Positions 22,001 through 36,500 of a DNA stretch of 64,000 bases are shown one piece after another. Numbering within the stretch: the stretch's first letter is position 1; every line of letters starts with the position of its first letter. Below the pieces are notes generated by a model, which did not search any database, was not told the DNA's origin, and saw nothing but the letters and a program-made list of their open reading frames with translations. Both the position numbers and the translations under genes were made by a program. The stretch lies in assembly GCA_014529385.2 (NCBI GenBank), contig CM043959.1, positions 14,135,809 to 14,199,808 of the forward strand, in the 5' to 3' direction. This DNA comes from Adiantum capillus-veneris. Its lineage: Eukaryota; Streptophyta; Polypodiopsida; Polypodiales; Pteridaceae.

Positions 22001-25000
22001 CGGTACTTGGGTTGTCAGGTTGGTTTGGACTTATCCCCCGAGCAGCAGATTGCTCCTCTTCTACTGTCCATCAGGAGAAAGCTGTTACATTGGAGCTCAA
22101 CACGACTTTCGCTGGCGGGTAGAGTAGTAGTTGCCAACCAGGTGTTGTTAGCAACTATGTGGTACATCACTTCTTGCTGGATCTTCTCGAGTTCTTGTAT
22201 CAGCCAGGTAGAGAGGCTGATCAGGAACTTCCTTTGGTCAGGTCGCGACACTCAGATTGCCCGAGCCAAGGTGGCTTGGTCGGTCATCACACTTCCTTGT
22301 TCTCAAGGAGGGCTTGGGATCATTGATCCAGCACAGCAGAGCAGAGCCCTTCTTGGGAAGTTCGTAGTCAGAGGACTTCTTCAGGAGAGGAGCCCTGGAA
22401 GGAGTTCTTGCTGCAGAGGCTTCTTGCGAGGGTGCCTCAGTCAGGAGGCCCTTGGCAACCTTCGACCAGATGGATCTTTATTGAGTTGCGCCAAGTTGGT
22501 TTGAGTAGGAGACTGGAGGACCGCTTCGTTTTGAGTTTGCTTCGATCTTGGGAGCTCTTACGGCGTGGCCTGCAGCAGAGACAGCCGACGTGCACGGAGG
22601 AGCGCCTACGGCAGCCCCTCGTCTGGAACCCCATGGTTAGCACTCAGAGAGGCCACTTGATTGGTAGTCGGCCTCATGTTTCTTGGGGTCCCATGGCAGC
22701 AGGTCCAGCGCGCTCTCTAGGTGACTGGCTAGAGTTCACAAGTTTGTCAGAGGAGGTGCAGGGTTTCCAGCTACAGGGCATGAGAGGAGTGCAGAGCATG
22801 TGTCAGGACATCACAGAGTCAGTTCCAGCTGAGTGGCTCACGCCTCTCGAGCCAGTAGCACCCCGGTGGATGGGAGCCTTCACACGACTGGAGGTTCTCA
22901 TTTCAGTCAAGGCCTGCTCAGAGTCTGTCTCAGCCGTGTTCTTCGAGCTTCAGGGTGGGGACGACTACAGCGAGTTGCAGTAGAGGCCCCGCAGGTAGCA
23001 GAGTGCTGTTTTCAGAGGATCCGAGTAGTGGGCATCTGTGGGAGGACCTGCGTCATAGACCCTGACCCAGCAGTTCTTGAGACAAGACACTGGAGGCTAT
23101 GGGCTTGGGAGTGTTGTCCGCTGACACGAGTACAGTGGAATCCTGGTGAGTGGCTATGGAGGGACCCCTTCTCTTCTGCAGACCACCCAGGAGTCCCTTT
23201 CTTTCAGTACACTATTCGATTGGGACGTCATATACTAGCAGCACAGAGAGAGGCCCTCCCCGCTGCAGCACGTCATTGGCAGGAGGAGGGTCTCACAGTC
23301 GAGTTCTTGGCAGACTTTTGGCAGAGGTTGTGGGACTCCAGACAGCCGAGGCGAGTCACCTTGTTTCAGTGGCTGGTCGCACATAGAGCCACAGCAGTAG
23401 GGAGCTGGCTGGTGCATAGTGGTCTCTCTGCCACATGTGCAGCTTGTGACCATTTGGTGGAGAGTCAGCATCACTGTCTTTGGGACTGTTCCTCGGCCCA
23501 ACATGTGTGGCTACGAGTTCTTCGGCTGATGCCTGCTCTCTCCACGGCTCGACAGTACACTTGGGGAGCAACGGCTTGGTCCACCCTCACGGGCCCGGCA
23601 CTTCAGTTTGAGCTATCTTCCACTAGCAGGATGATAGTGATACCAGGGGGGCGTCCTACACTACAACTTGCTACAGAGCTTACTCCACAAGAGTGGTGCA
23701 GTGAGAGAGAGGAGTGTTGGGATCTCATCAGTGGCCTGACACTTTGGTTCATCTAGCGGGTCCACTGTTTCCTCATCTTTGAGGCTCGCCCTGTGCCACC
23801 AGAAGAGACTGTTCGTGACTTTTGGCTAGAGCTGATCCATACTCTCAGCGGACAGCTTGAGGGACTACAGGGCAGCTCCGACCGCATGCGGGAGCGCCGC
23901 GAGGCTTTCCTCCGACTCTGGCGCCCTGGGCCTTTCTACACCATTGTCCAGGGGGTGCTCAGATGGCACTACTGTCCACTTGTGTGGCTCTTCCCTCCTC
24001 CCATCTCTTGATTTAGCCTCATTGTATATATGCTGTTTTTTCATTGGGAGAGTCTCCCCATCATGCTTGTTGTAGCCCTCTCTTGCAGAGGTGGTTGTAG
24101 CCCTATGGGCAGTTTTCATTAACTAATAGAAGGATCTTTTTCTTGAAAAAAAAAAAAAAACCACAACTTTGTGCGTGGCTCCTGAAACTGCACCTGTGAA
24201 CTTATCCTCTCTAGTCCTCCTAATGCTGCATGTCCCCTCGTCAATCTCGGCTCTGTAGCACCTCTGATAGAGAAAGAAGGCCCACTAAATACAACACTAA
24301 GGTATGTCTACAGTTGACAAACTCTACTATCTCCTGCCCATATGTAAAAACAGGTGCTGATCTCCTGACCCACTGTGTTGTAGAATTGAATGAAAGTTTT
24401 GCAAGGTTGATGAAGAGCCCATTGTCATGTGCATAAGTCTGTGCATACCCTTTGGAGAGTCTGAAATAAGCGCAATATCATCGGCATAAAGCAATACAGG
24501 TATCCATGTACCTAACAGTTATGCTCCTCTATCCCCTTCAGTCTCAATATAGTCAGCAATTTCATCAATATACAATCCAAACAAAGTCAGAGAAAATGGG
24601 CATCCTTGCTTGACCCCAATAGTAGAGTGAACAGGGTCTGAAAGACCCTCTGCCGTCCGTACTCTCCCTATAACCCTCTCATGCAGTGCCATGATACTGC
24701 ATACAAGCTCCTGTGGGACTCGCAAGTCATGTAGTCGTTGTATCAACTTGGCTCTCAAGATTGTGTCAAAGGCTTTGCGGAAATCCACAAAGCTACAATA
24801 AATCCTTCTCCCATGTGCTCTACCCTCCTCAATGATCGCTCTAAGCGTGAAGATATGATCAAGTGTAGAGAATCCATGAAGCTCGTACACCCTCTCTCTC
24901 TACCCATCTGCTCAAGTATAGATGCATATAGCTTGGCCAATGAGTGTTCAATCATGATAGTGCGATAGTTAGTTGGCAAGGTTGAATCTCTAGACTTGAC

Positions 25001-28000
25001 TAGTGGTACAATTGTAGATGTACTCCAAGTCTAAAGAAACCCCTCACACACAGCCCTGTTGAACATGAAGGCCAACAAACCTTCAATATGATCCCCATCA
25101 TGTATGAAATGCTCTGCCACTATACCATCATGACCCTGTGCCCTTCCTGTGTGCAATCTGTCAATGGCTCGCCTCACCATCTCTGCTGTGAAGAAAGTAG
25201 AAGTGGGAGGACATGGCTCCGATGGGTTTGGCACTGCGTTGGGTAATCTTTGACTGCCCATCAATCTGCGGATGAAACGACGAAGAGAATTTGAGTAAAG
25301 TACCCACATTCTCACACACTTCTCTCCAAAACAAGACATGAATGAGGTTGAAAACTGTAACATCTCACTTAAAAGAGCACTTGACAAGACATACGATAGA
25401 GTGTAGCTCTCTACCCAGAATCTAGATGAAATGGCCCATAATGTCATGTGCACATTGCACTAGAGCCACGTGGACAAGCTACTACTATAGTTTACCGTTA
25501 GTCGTAGTTAGCTTAGGATCTAGCCTAGCAAATTTGTGAGCCTCTAGAAGGACGTGCATGATGAGGTAGGTCATATTGCATACCCTCACTTGCACATTAT
25601 AGTCACTTAAGCACATATGCATATGCACAATCCCTTAAGTCATTTATCAATAAGTGACTTTGACATGACATTTATTCAAAAGAAGGTAGGACAAATCACG
25701 AAAGAACCTATATAAGCAACCCCTTGGTCCCCATTGGGAGCATCAAAAGATCGGAAGATCAAAAGATCAGTACCCAATACCCAACAATACCCTAGCGTAA
25801 TCCCTCAACATCCATCAGCGTTTTCATCGCAAGCACCTTCAACATCAATAGGTCAGCCAACGTTTTTGCACTAGATCAGCCTAGCCTTTTTGCATCATCA
25901 TCATTATCTAGCGTTTTTGCAAATCACCAGCATGGAGCACTCAGTGTTCGGCATTAGCCATTGTCTTGGCATTTGTGCAAGTAATTTAAATTAAGTACTT
26001 GCTGTGGAAACTTGAGGGTGGTTGGGACCCCATATGCGGTGTCGTCTCTCTTCTCTCTCTCTCTCTCTCTCTCTTTGTACCTCTCTCTTCATTGTGTTCA
26101 GTTTAGCTCTCTCAAGTAAAGTAACCTTGTATTTGTACGAAGTATCAGATCCGAGCTAAATCCTTAAACCCTTCCGATGCACCTGACACCTAAGTTATGG
26201 TACTTCTTTAGGCCTCCTTATAAACGCTCTAAATTCATATAGACATGCATTTGACTACTCAAAACATGCATGAGCACTGGTCACTGAACAATCAACAATC
26301 ACATTCACATTTTATTCCCATTGAGATCTCAAACACAAATCGTGATCATTATGACTTAGTTAGCCATCATATCCTGATCTCAACGATCATTAGCATCCGA
26401 TTTCTAGATGCACTAAATCTCATCATATTCATCCTTTCTATCACCTCACTAGTGAATCGAGACAAAATGTTGCAGGCATTTCGTACTTAGAAACGACACA
26501 TGTGTAAGAGTAAATTATCAATCAGTTTTAAGGAATTCCAACCATAACATCACATATGGTGGCAAACAATCTATGTACATATCATACCAACCCTAGGTAG
26601 AGCACTATCAACACATCGGTATTCCAAAATGTCAAAGGAAATCGATTGACTCTATCTCAATTTGTGACAAGCGGATTGTATAAATATAATTAGGAGATAG
26701 GTGTTTCACCCAACCCTATGAGTTAGCTTGCTCCTCTCTTGTGTAGCACGGCCACGGAGGAGGCCTCGACCTTCACCTCACGCTCAACCCAAGCCTCCTA
26801 GGGCTGGCCAACAGCAACAGACAGAGTCACAGGGTACTCAAGAAAACTCACCCTCCAAGCTTGGAGTTCAGGCAGAGGAGGGCTGGCAACAGGTTCGTGG
26901 TCGACGTCGATAGGGGCCACCACGTCAGCCTGGCCCACCGCGTGGTCGCTAGGAAGGCCATTGACAGGATGAGGACTAGGAGAGCATATGATCATGATGG
27001 CTTAGTGGCTGAGCATTTCACGCATGCCAGAGATTTACTAGCAGAACTTCTAGCAGTTATGTCTAACCGTGCCATGTGTGAGGTCTTGCCTGATACTTGG
27101 AGCCTATCTACTATTGTACCTATCTTCAAGTCGGGAGACCCTATGGAGCCTGGGAATTATCGCACTATCATGATTGGACACACATAGGCACGGTTGTACG
27201 CATCTATTCTTGAGCAGAAGCTGAGTAGATGGGTAGAGAGGCAGGGGATACGCGCAGCCGGGCAGGCAGGTTTCACGAGGGCTTTTTCTACTCTTGACCA
27301 TATCTTGACACTCAGAGCCATCATTGAGGAGGGCGATCGCGTGAGAGACGGATCTATTGTAGCTTTGTGAATTTCCGCAAAGCATTTGACACAGTGCCCA
27401 GAGCTAGATTGATGTGCAGATTACAACAGATGGGAGTACCCACAGAGATCATTTGGGGGGTCATGGCATTATACAGGTCAGTAGTGGGGCATGTACGCAC
27501 CCCAAAGGGTCTATCCACACCGGTTTACTCCACTATCGGGGTGAAGCAGGGCTGCTTGAAGCAGGGCTGCCCGCTCTCTCCTACTCTATTTGGTATGTAT
27601 GTGGATGAGGTTTCTGACTACATTGAGAGAGATGGTAATAGAGGTGCACAGCTGGCAGGGACATGGATTCCATTATTGTTATATGCTGATGATATTGTGT
27701 TGATCTCCAACTCTCCGGAGGGGATGCAACGTCACTTGGATGCTTTGCATAGGTTTGTTCAGGAAAGTGGTTTGTCCGTCAACCTTGGTAAAACCAAGGT
27801 CATGGTTTTTAACTTCACCCCACAGTGGATCAGGAGGTCAGCGCCCGCATTCACATACGGCCAGGAGAAGGTGGAGTATACAAATGCTTACACTTACCTT
27901 GGAGTGGTTTTTAGTGGGCCAGCATTTTCATTGAGGAGGGCAGCAGAGACTAGATTGACCAGGGCCCATGCAGCATTGGGTAGATTGGAAAGGATGTGTT

Positions 28001-29411
28001 CACAGGTTCAGTTTCAGGAGCCTCAGACGAAGCTCTGGCTCTTTGACACTTTGGTGGCTTCTGCATTGCTTTATGGAGCTGAGATTTGGGGACCTTCACT
28101 GGATCATCACGGGAGGACAGGCCGCAGTGATGGATGGGTGGACATGGAGAAGCCCCTGGTCTCTATGATCTCGCGGCTCATTAGAGCCAAGGCTTCAGTA
28201 CCACGTGCTATTGTACGAGCAGAGCTAGCTGCCCCCCCACTAGTGGTTGAGGCGCTCACAAGATCTGTCTCCTTCATACACCGCATGTGGGAACTTCCCG
28301 GAGATAGATATGCACGCCTTGCACTTGAGTCCTCTCGACAGTTAGCCATGCAGGGAGATATAGCATGCTGGTATGCGGAGATGACATCATGGTTTCAGGT
28401 GCATGGGTTCAGCATAGACAGATTGCCTCCCTTCCAATACTCACTTGATGCGCCCTCTCTGACTCTTACACAGTCCGAGATCACCAGGCTCATTCGCCAG
28501 GACTTGACTCAGCTAGACACCAAGAGGACATGGATACAGCTAGCACAGGAGCTGGGCACGAAGATGGCTTTCTACAGAGACCATCTCCTCCAGCTTACAG
28601 AGGATGGTTTTGTAACGAGACCCAGATACATGGACACCCACTTGTCTCATGGGATACGATGTGCTATTGGCTAGATACGTACATCTTCACACCAGTTGCG
28701 GATCGAGACTGGGAGATACAGCGGAGTACCAACAGAGGCCAGGACATGCCCCTGTGTGACATCGAGCCTGAGACAGAGCTGCACTACACATGCCACTGCC
28801 CCGTCTACTACGAGATACGAGGCCGCTTCCATTCCTTGTTCAGAGAGGGCTTTGGACCATTCTCTAGAGTCATGCGGTATGAGGATCAGAGATGCCTGAG
28901 TTTGTTTTTGCTCGAGCTACACAGACATAGAGAGACCCTGATGAGAGGAGAGATAGATCACAGACTTCTTTAGAACTACCATTGGACACCCGGAGGAGTT
29001 ACTACCATAGCAGAGCTCGTCGCCTTACACTAGAGGCACATTGATCGACCGAGCGGCTGAGTTGGGGAGATCTAGACGCCCACGACTGCGGAGGACTACA
29101 TAGCATCGACGGAGGCTGCATCAGAGGATTCGGATCACTTTGGCTCGACATGCATGATGCCCGGACATACTACTGACCATGGAGGAGATTGATGAGATCC
29201 GCCACCGACCGATGCTGGACCTCCTGTGATCTAGCTATCCTAGCTAGCTGTTTAGCTGCTTAGTTCACTCGTAGCAGTTTAGGATTCCATAGTATTTTAT
29301 TTTGTCATTTTGTCATCTTGTTACTCTGACTTTGTATCAGATCCACCACATTGTAACTTTCTGGTCTCATAGGCCTTTTGAAGACGTTAATATAACATTT
29401 CATTTCATTTC

Positions 29412-29457
<46 letters not shown>

Positions 29458-32400
29458 TCGGAGCATCATTGAGCGACATTGAGCACGGACTCCCCCCCCC
29501 CCCCCCCCCCCCCCCCCGAGATGACCATGGAGGACATTGAGGCCATACTGCAGAGATTTGTGAGAGAGCTCATGGGATGATCACCATTGTCTACTTCCCC
29601 CACTGTGCACTCCATTAGCCCTCATGTGAATGTACCCAACCCCCCATATGTTTTGAGCTGATGTACTATTTTTATCTTTATGTTCCCTTGACAATGTACT
29701 AGAGTCGCACATGGTTGTAACCTTTTGGTCTCATAGGTCATTTTGACCTTTTGAAGATATTAATATAACAATTCATTTCATTTCTCTGTCTACATTCAAG
29801 AAGACAAGAACTTTTCTTGGTGATGATCTCAACCTCTCGCAGTTGGCTCACGTGATAGAGATGATGCTACAGATTACAACAACAAGGGAGAAGCGAAAGA
29901 TTGCCTTCTACATAGATGGTCGGGGGGTTAGTATGCCTTTGTTGTTGCATCATGCAATGTCTCAATCAGTAAAGTGGAGATCTCCTCCACTGAGAATCCT
30001 GGCCTGGCTGCTATACATAGACGACTATAGATCTCCTCTGTATAAATAGAGCCAGTCTTTGGTGTACATGTATAGCGGGTATGTGTCCTCCCTCCTAGCA
30101 CCCGGGTTGTATTGTACTAAAAGGAGACGTCAAGAGAGCATGATCCACTGCTACACCCATTGATATGGGTCCTACTGTGAAATCGTGAATGCAGGGGATG
30201 AAGCTCGGTTGTGCCATGACATAGTCTATTGTGCTGGCCCCATGCCTGTGTGGAAAGCATGTGAAACCAACCGCTCTAGGAAAACGCTGTAGGCCATTAG
30301 GTATCGCTAGACCATGTGTAGTAGCCATCTCCGTGAGATGTCTCCCATACTTTGTCCGCTCTCTGTCCTATGAATGTCTATCAAGACCCAAATCTCCTAC
30401 ATCTACCTCTCTAAGCATCTCCTTTGAAGTGTCATAGAAGACTATCTGAGCATTTCCATCCGGGCATTGAAGCCCCCTAGGAGGATGATGTCACCATTCT
30501 TGAAAAACTCACATATGTCATTGTCTAGGAAAAAGAAAGGTGATTCGCCTCACAGTCAGCTTGATCAAAGACGCCGTTCTGGGACCATGCCTCAAAACAA
30601 TTAGTATGACGAGGAGTGTAGAGAAACGAGAGCACAACTTCAGAGGGATCTTCTCCTAGAGGTCATCAATCATAGACAGTCTTAGATAGCCTCAAGCGCC
30701 TTGTGCGACGGAAGAAGCGAGCATTCCTAGCTTAAATGCAGTAAGAATTATACTAGTTGTCCTTGAGAAGAGACTGAGGAGAGGCATGGCACTTCTTTCA
30801 TGAGAATTCCCCCCCCCCCCCCCCCCCCCCCAGTGATAACTTCTCCTGATGTGTGGGGTATGCAACATCTTTATATACGGTCCTTGGACGGACACCCCTT
30901 CCAGATCCTTATGAGAAAATGCTCATCCACAAGTATTCACCTTCTTTACCACTAAGATGGTAAAGACAACCATTGACAGGATGAGGACCAAGAGGGCATC
31001 TGATCATGATGGTCCAGTAGCAGAGCACTTTATACATGCTACAGATATTCTGACAGAGGTTCTTGCAGTTCTATTCAATTGTGTCATGTGTGAGGATCTA
31101 CTTGAGACTGTGTACCATTGTGCCTATCTTCAAGGCAGGTGATTCTTCGAAGCCTGGAAACTACCATACTATTATGATTGGACACACATTGGCATGGTTG
31201 TGCCCATTGAGTTGATTTGGGGGATCATGGCTCTATACAAATCAACTGTGAGACATGTACGTACTCCAGAGGGGATATCTGATTCAGTTCACTCCACTAT
31301 TGGAGTGAAACAAGGCCGTCCATTGTCTCCTACTCTACTTGGTATGTATATAGATGAGGTTTCCGATTACATTGACAGAGAAAGTGACAGAGGTGCCCAG
31401 ATGGCAAGGACATGGAGTCCATAATTGTTATATCCTGAAGAGATCTCTAACCCACCAGAGGGTATGCAACGACATTTGGATGCATTACATAGCTTTGCGG
31501 AGGATAGTGGATTGTCTGTAAACCTTGGTAAAACCAAGGTTATGGTGTTTAACACCACACCACAGTGGATCAAGAGATCAAAACCTACATTCACTTATGG
31601 TCAGGAGACTGTGGAGTATACAGATGCATACCCTCATCTTGGGGTAGTCTTCACTGGGCCAAAGTTTTCTTTGAAGAGAGCAACAGAGACTAGAATGAGC
31701 AAAGTGTATGCGGCCTTGGGAGGATTGGAAAGGATGTGTTTGCAGGTTCAGTTCCAGAAACCCCGAGCAAAGCTGTGGCTCTTTGAAAACTTGGTAGCTT
31801 CAACTATGCTCTATGGGGTCCAGGTTTGGGGACCCTTTGTTGGTCAAGATGGGTGGAGAGGTCCTTGGTATCTATGATCTCTTGGTTGATTAGAGCCAAG
31901 GCCTACGTGCTACACGAGATCATTAGAGCGGAGTTAGCGCCCTCCCCTATGGAGATAGAGGCGCTTATCAAATCAATTTTCTTTATGCACAGCTTATGGG
32001 ATACTACCAGAGACAAAAATGCCAGATTGGCCCTTGAGCCCTCTAGACAATTAGCTTTACAAGGGGACACATCATGCTGGTATGTACATATGTCATCATG
32101 GTTCCAGATACATGGCTTCAACATGGACAGCTTGTCTCCCTTCCAATACTCCCTTGATGCACCATCGTTGTCCCTTACACGGCTGGAGATTACTAGACTC
32201 ATTCGCCAGGACTTGACCCAATTGGACACCAGGAGAACATGGAGAGAGCTGACATAGGAGTTGGGCATGAAGATGGCTTTCTATAGAGAGCATCTTCTCC
32301 AACTCATAGGGGATGGGTTTTTGATTCGATCCAGCCATATGGATACACATCTATCTCATGGGTTACGGTGTGCCACTGGTCAGATACGGACATCTTCATG

Positions 32401-33501
32401 CCAGCTTGAGATTGAGACTGGTAGATTCACAGAGCTATCAACAACTAGCAGGATATGCCACCTATGCCATACAGAGCCAAATATATGTCAGTCCACAAGA
32501 TACGGGGTCGCTTCCGCTGTCTATTCAAAGAAGGCTTTGGACTAGAGATGAACTATGAGGACCAGAGATGTCTTGAACTGTATCTACTTGAGTTACACAG
32601 ACATAGAGATGGTTTACTGAGGCTAAAGACAAATTACTTATTTCTTCACCCCAAAGACTCGACAGATAGAGGAGCAACCACCACTACAAAGCGCAACTCA
32701 TACTCACACCCGCGGTACTCTCATTGGCCGAGCATTGGAGCATGGAGGTAGGGAAATCGAGACACCCATGTTTGAGGAGAGAAGAGAAGCTTCACATACT
32801 ACAACAGAGGATTCGAACCATACTATCTCGACATCTAGAGTACAAATGAGAATGGACTCATCACCCATCGTATCTTTCTCTTGTATTGGGCACCCATCGT
32901 ATCGGTGATCACACATACCCTACACATTTGCAGCTAGTAGCTCTTCCAAATTCAATTTAGTATCTCTTTTTTTATACTCAAACATGGTATCAGATTCACC
33001 AGCTTGTAACGGATTGGCCTCATAGGTCATTTTGAGAGACAATCCCAGAGACAGATTACAGATTTCTTTTCACTAGATATGGGACAACCAGGGAGCAGTC
33101 ATCATTGCAGAGCTCGGTCAACACTCATTCGGCCACTACCGGCACTCTCATCGACCGAGCACTGGAGCTACGGAGATCCAGACGGCCACGATTGAGGAGA
33201 GGGGCTACACAGCATCGACGGAGACTACAACAGAAGATTCGAGCCATACTCTCTCAATATCCAGAGTGCAAATGAGGATGGATTCTAGTAGTAGTATCTA
33301 GTTCGTACCATACATGGTATTAGATTCACCATTTTGTAACAGATTGGTCTCAAAGGTCATTTTGGCCTTTTGAAGACGTTAATATAACATTTCATTTCAT
33401 TTCATTTCTCTCTCTTTCTCTCTCTCTCTCTCTCATTGTCGGATAGATCTTTAAGGTCTCTTGGGATGGTTTCCTACAACGTTAAAATTCTCCTTCTTCT
33501 G

Positions 33502-33565
<64 letters not shown>

Positions 33566-36500
33566 AACACCACGCCATGGTTTAGGTCCTTTCGGACATG
33601 GTCTCCCTCCACCCATTGACCCCCTTTCACATGGCCTCCCCAGTGGCTATAGGCCGCCTCCCTCTCAACATGAAGTTCTCGATCACCAACAAGCAGATAT
33701 CAACACTTGAAGTTGAAGTGAAGGAGTGGAAGAAAGAGATGGAGGCAACCTTTCTCTAAAAGATGGAGGAATGGAAATAGGAGAAGAAGAACTTATGCGA
33801 AAGGATTTCTCGCATCAAAGAGCAAGCGGCTTCACAAGAAGCCACAATCCGAACTCTCCAAGGTGAACTTCTTGTAGCAAAATGTGGGCGGCTCAAAGAA
33901 GGCGAAATTCAGCCAGCCATGATGGAAGAATTGAATACCATGGAGAAGAAATACGGGTTATCAAGGAAGATGAGGAGAAGAAGTCATGGGCTGCGGTCAT
34001 CTCAGCAACACAAAAGAAAGTAGAGGAGGCCAAAAAATGGATTGAGGTAGCCAAGAAAGGGAAGGGTAAGGAAGCTCCTTGTACACCCACTCTTATTAAC
34101 ATGACCCTCGAAGAGGAACAAAGAAGGAGGATGCGGGCTCTACATGTGAGGGTAACCGGCCTCAAGGACATAAAATAATGTGGAAGAGGTCACAATCCTC
34201 ACATCCATGATGGGGTGGACAAGCCCTCACACACAAAGGCATGGAGAGTGGGCAAGAAGAGTGATGGCCTGAGAGAATCTTCAAAACAAAGAGCTCTCAT
34301 ACTACGCTTCCCCTCCTTTGAAGAGAAGAAGAAATTCCTGAAAAAGAGGCCCACTCTCAAGAAGACAGGTATTTTCCTTGTTGATGATCTCACTCTCTCA
34401 CAGCTTGTGCATATGAGAGAGGTAATGCCAGAGATTACGATGGCAAGGGAGAAGGGAAAGACGTACTTTTACAGAGATGGTGGGGTGGTGATTGTAGAGA
34501 GGCACTCTACATGATGGTGTGAGACCTATGGGACCACACTGGAGATGGCTACTTGGAATTGTAATGGATCTATGAGGTTGGACGCTGGTGCCTTTGAGGG
34601 CAGTTTCAGAGACAGGGACATTGTGCATATGAGAGAGGTAATGCCAGAGATTACGGTGGCAAGGGAGAAGGGAAAGACGTACTTTTACAGAGATGGTGGG
34701 GTGGTGATTGTAGAGAGGCACTCTACATGATGGTGTGAGACCTATGGGATCACACTGGAGATGGCTACTTGGAATTGTAATGGATCTATGAGGTTGGACA
34801 CTAGTGCCTTTGAGGGCAGTTTTAGAGACAGGGACATTGTTTTCTTCTCAGAGATTCATCAAGCCCCTGAACAGCTTATCCCACGTGGTGGGATACAGAT
34901 GGGAGACAACCCACAAGACAATTGTGAGATCTGAGCATGGAAGTAGAGGTTCAAGTGTAGCGGTGCTATTTAGGGAGGAGTTACAGAAACTACTACATAT
35001 TGTACAGAGAGATGATCATGCTAGATACATATGGGTGAGGCTAAGAGCTGACACAAACCGATTTCTATACATTGCCATATGTTACTTCCCCCCCTCCCCC
35101 AGTACGTCAGTATATGTTGCACCCAAAGGACAGTCGCCTTTCTCTATACTAGATGATAATTTATGGGAGTTTTCTAGAAATGGTGATATTATCCTCCTTG
35201 GGACTTCAATGCCCGAACGGGCAACTCTCAGACTGTTTTCTACAACACTTCAGATGAGATTCTTAGAGAGTTGGATGTGGGTGACTTGGGGCTTGACAGA
35301 TGCTCACATCCAAGAGAGCAGACAGAGTATGGAAGATGCCTCATGGAGATGACGACCACACATGGGATAGCCAAGCTTAATGGATTACAACAATTTCCTA
35401 GAGCAACCGGTTTCACATGCTTTCCACATAGACATGGGGCCAGTACAGTGGACTATGTTATGGCACGGCCGAGCTTTATTCCTTGTATTCAAGATTTCAT
35501 AGTGGGAGCCAAACCAGTGGGCGTAGCAGTCGATCATGCTCTTTTGACATTGTCCGTTTCATTTCAGTATAGTACAGCTCGGACATCAGGAGGCATGGCA
35601 CATACCCTTTATACATTTACACCAGAGACTAACTCGGTCTATACAAAGGAGATCTATAGCCGTCTATGCACAACTGGTGCTGACCTCTCAGTGGAGGAGA
35701 GCACCACTTTACTGACTGAGACACTGCATGGTGCAGCATCAGAGGCATACCCACACACTCAGCCGGGTCGGAGGCGACATTCTGGGAGCATGCCCCAGAA
35801 TAGTTGGTATGATGAGGAGTGCAGAGATGTGAGAGCCGAGTTCCAGAGAGGTCTTCTTTTAGGAGTCATCACTTATAGACAGTCTCGGATTGCTTCCTAG
35901 ATTTCTTCCCGACGCCTTGTCCGACGAAAGAAACGAGCTTACTTGGCCCAGATAGAGAGCGAGACTTGTATCGGCTGTTCTTGAGTAGAGACTCAAGAGA
36001 GGCATGGCGATTCTTTCATGAGCACTCCCCTCCCCCAATGATTACTTCTCCTGATGTGTGAGGCCAGTATGCGACATTGTTATATACGGTTCTTGGACAT
36101 GACCTCCTTCCAGATCCTACAGAGCCATGCCCACCTACCAGCACCTTCTTTACCACTGAGATGGTAAAGAGATCCATTGACAGGATAAGGACCAATAGAG
36201 CATATGATCATGATGGTCTAGTAGTAGAGCACCTTATACATGCTAGAGATATGTTGGTAGAGGTTCTTGCAGTGTTGTTCAATCGTGCCATGTGTGAGGG
36301 GTTACCTGAGACTTGGAGGTTGTCTACTATTGTGCCTATCTTCAAGGCAGGTGATCCTACAGAGCCTGAGAATTACCACACTATTATGGTTGGACACACA
36401 TTGGCACGGTTGTATGCATCCATTCTTGAGCAACAGTTGAGTAATTGGGTTGAGGGTGAGGGTGTACGGGCAAAGGGCCAGGCTAGTTTCAGGAGGGGTT

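Larger units (their letters stand above)
17275..24160 (+). mobile_element. Full-length LINE-A (non-LTR retrotransposon) inserted in LINE-B
   Basis: 6,886 bp with a C-rich 5' region, ORF1 with a CCHC knuckle, ORF2 with APE-type endonuclease, RT and a C-terminal zinc motif, a poly-A tail and an 11-bp TSD. Both ORFs carry premature stops, nearly all TAG. Three other pieces of this family occur on the minus strand (45655-46225, 49392-51225, 62151-64000) and one on the plus strand (26740-26950). Clade not assigned; the layout is that of plant L1-like elements. GC content is well above the surrounding intron. Confidence 0.95.
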
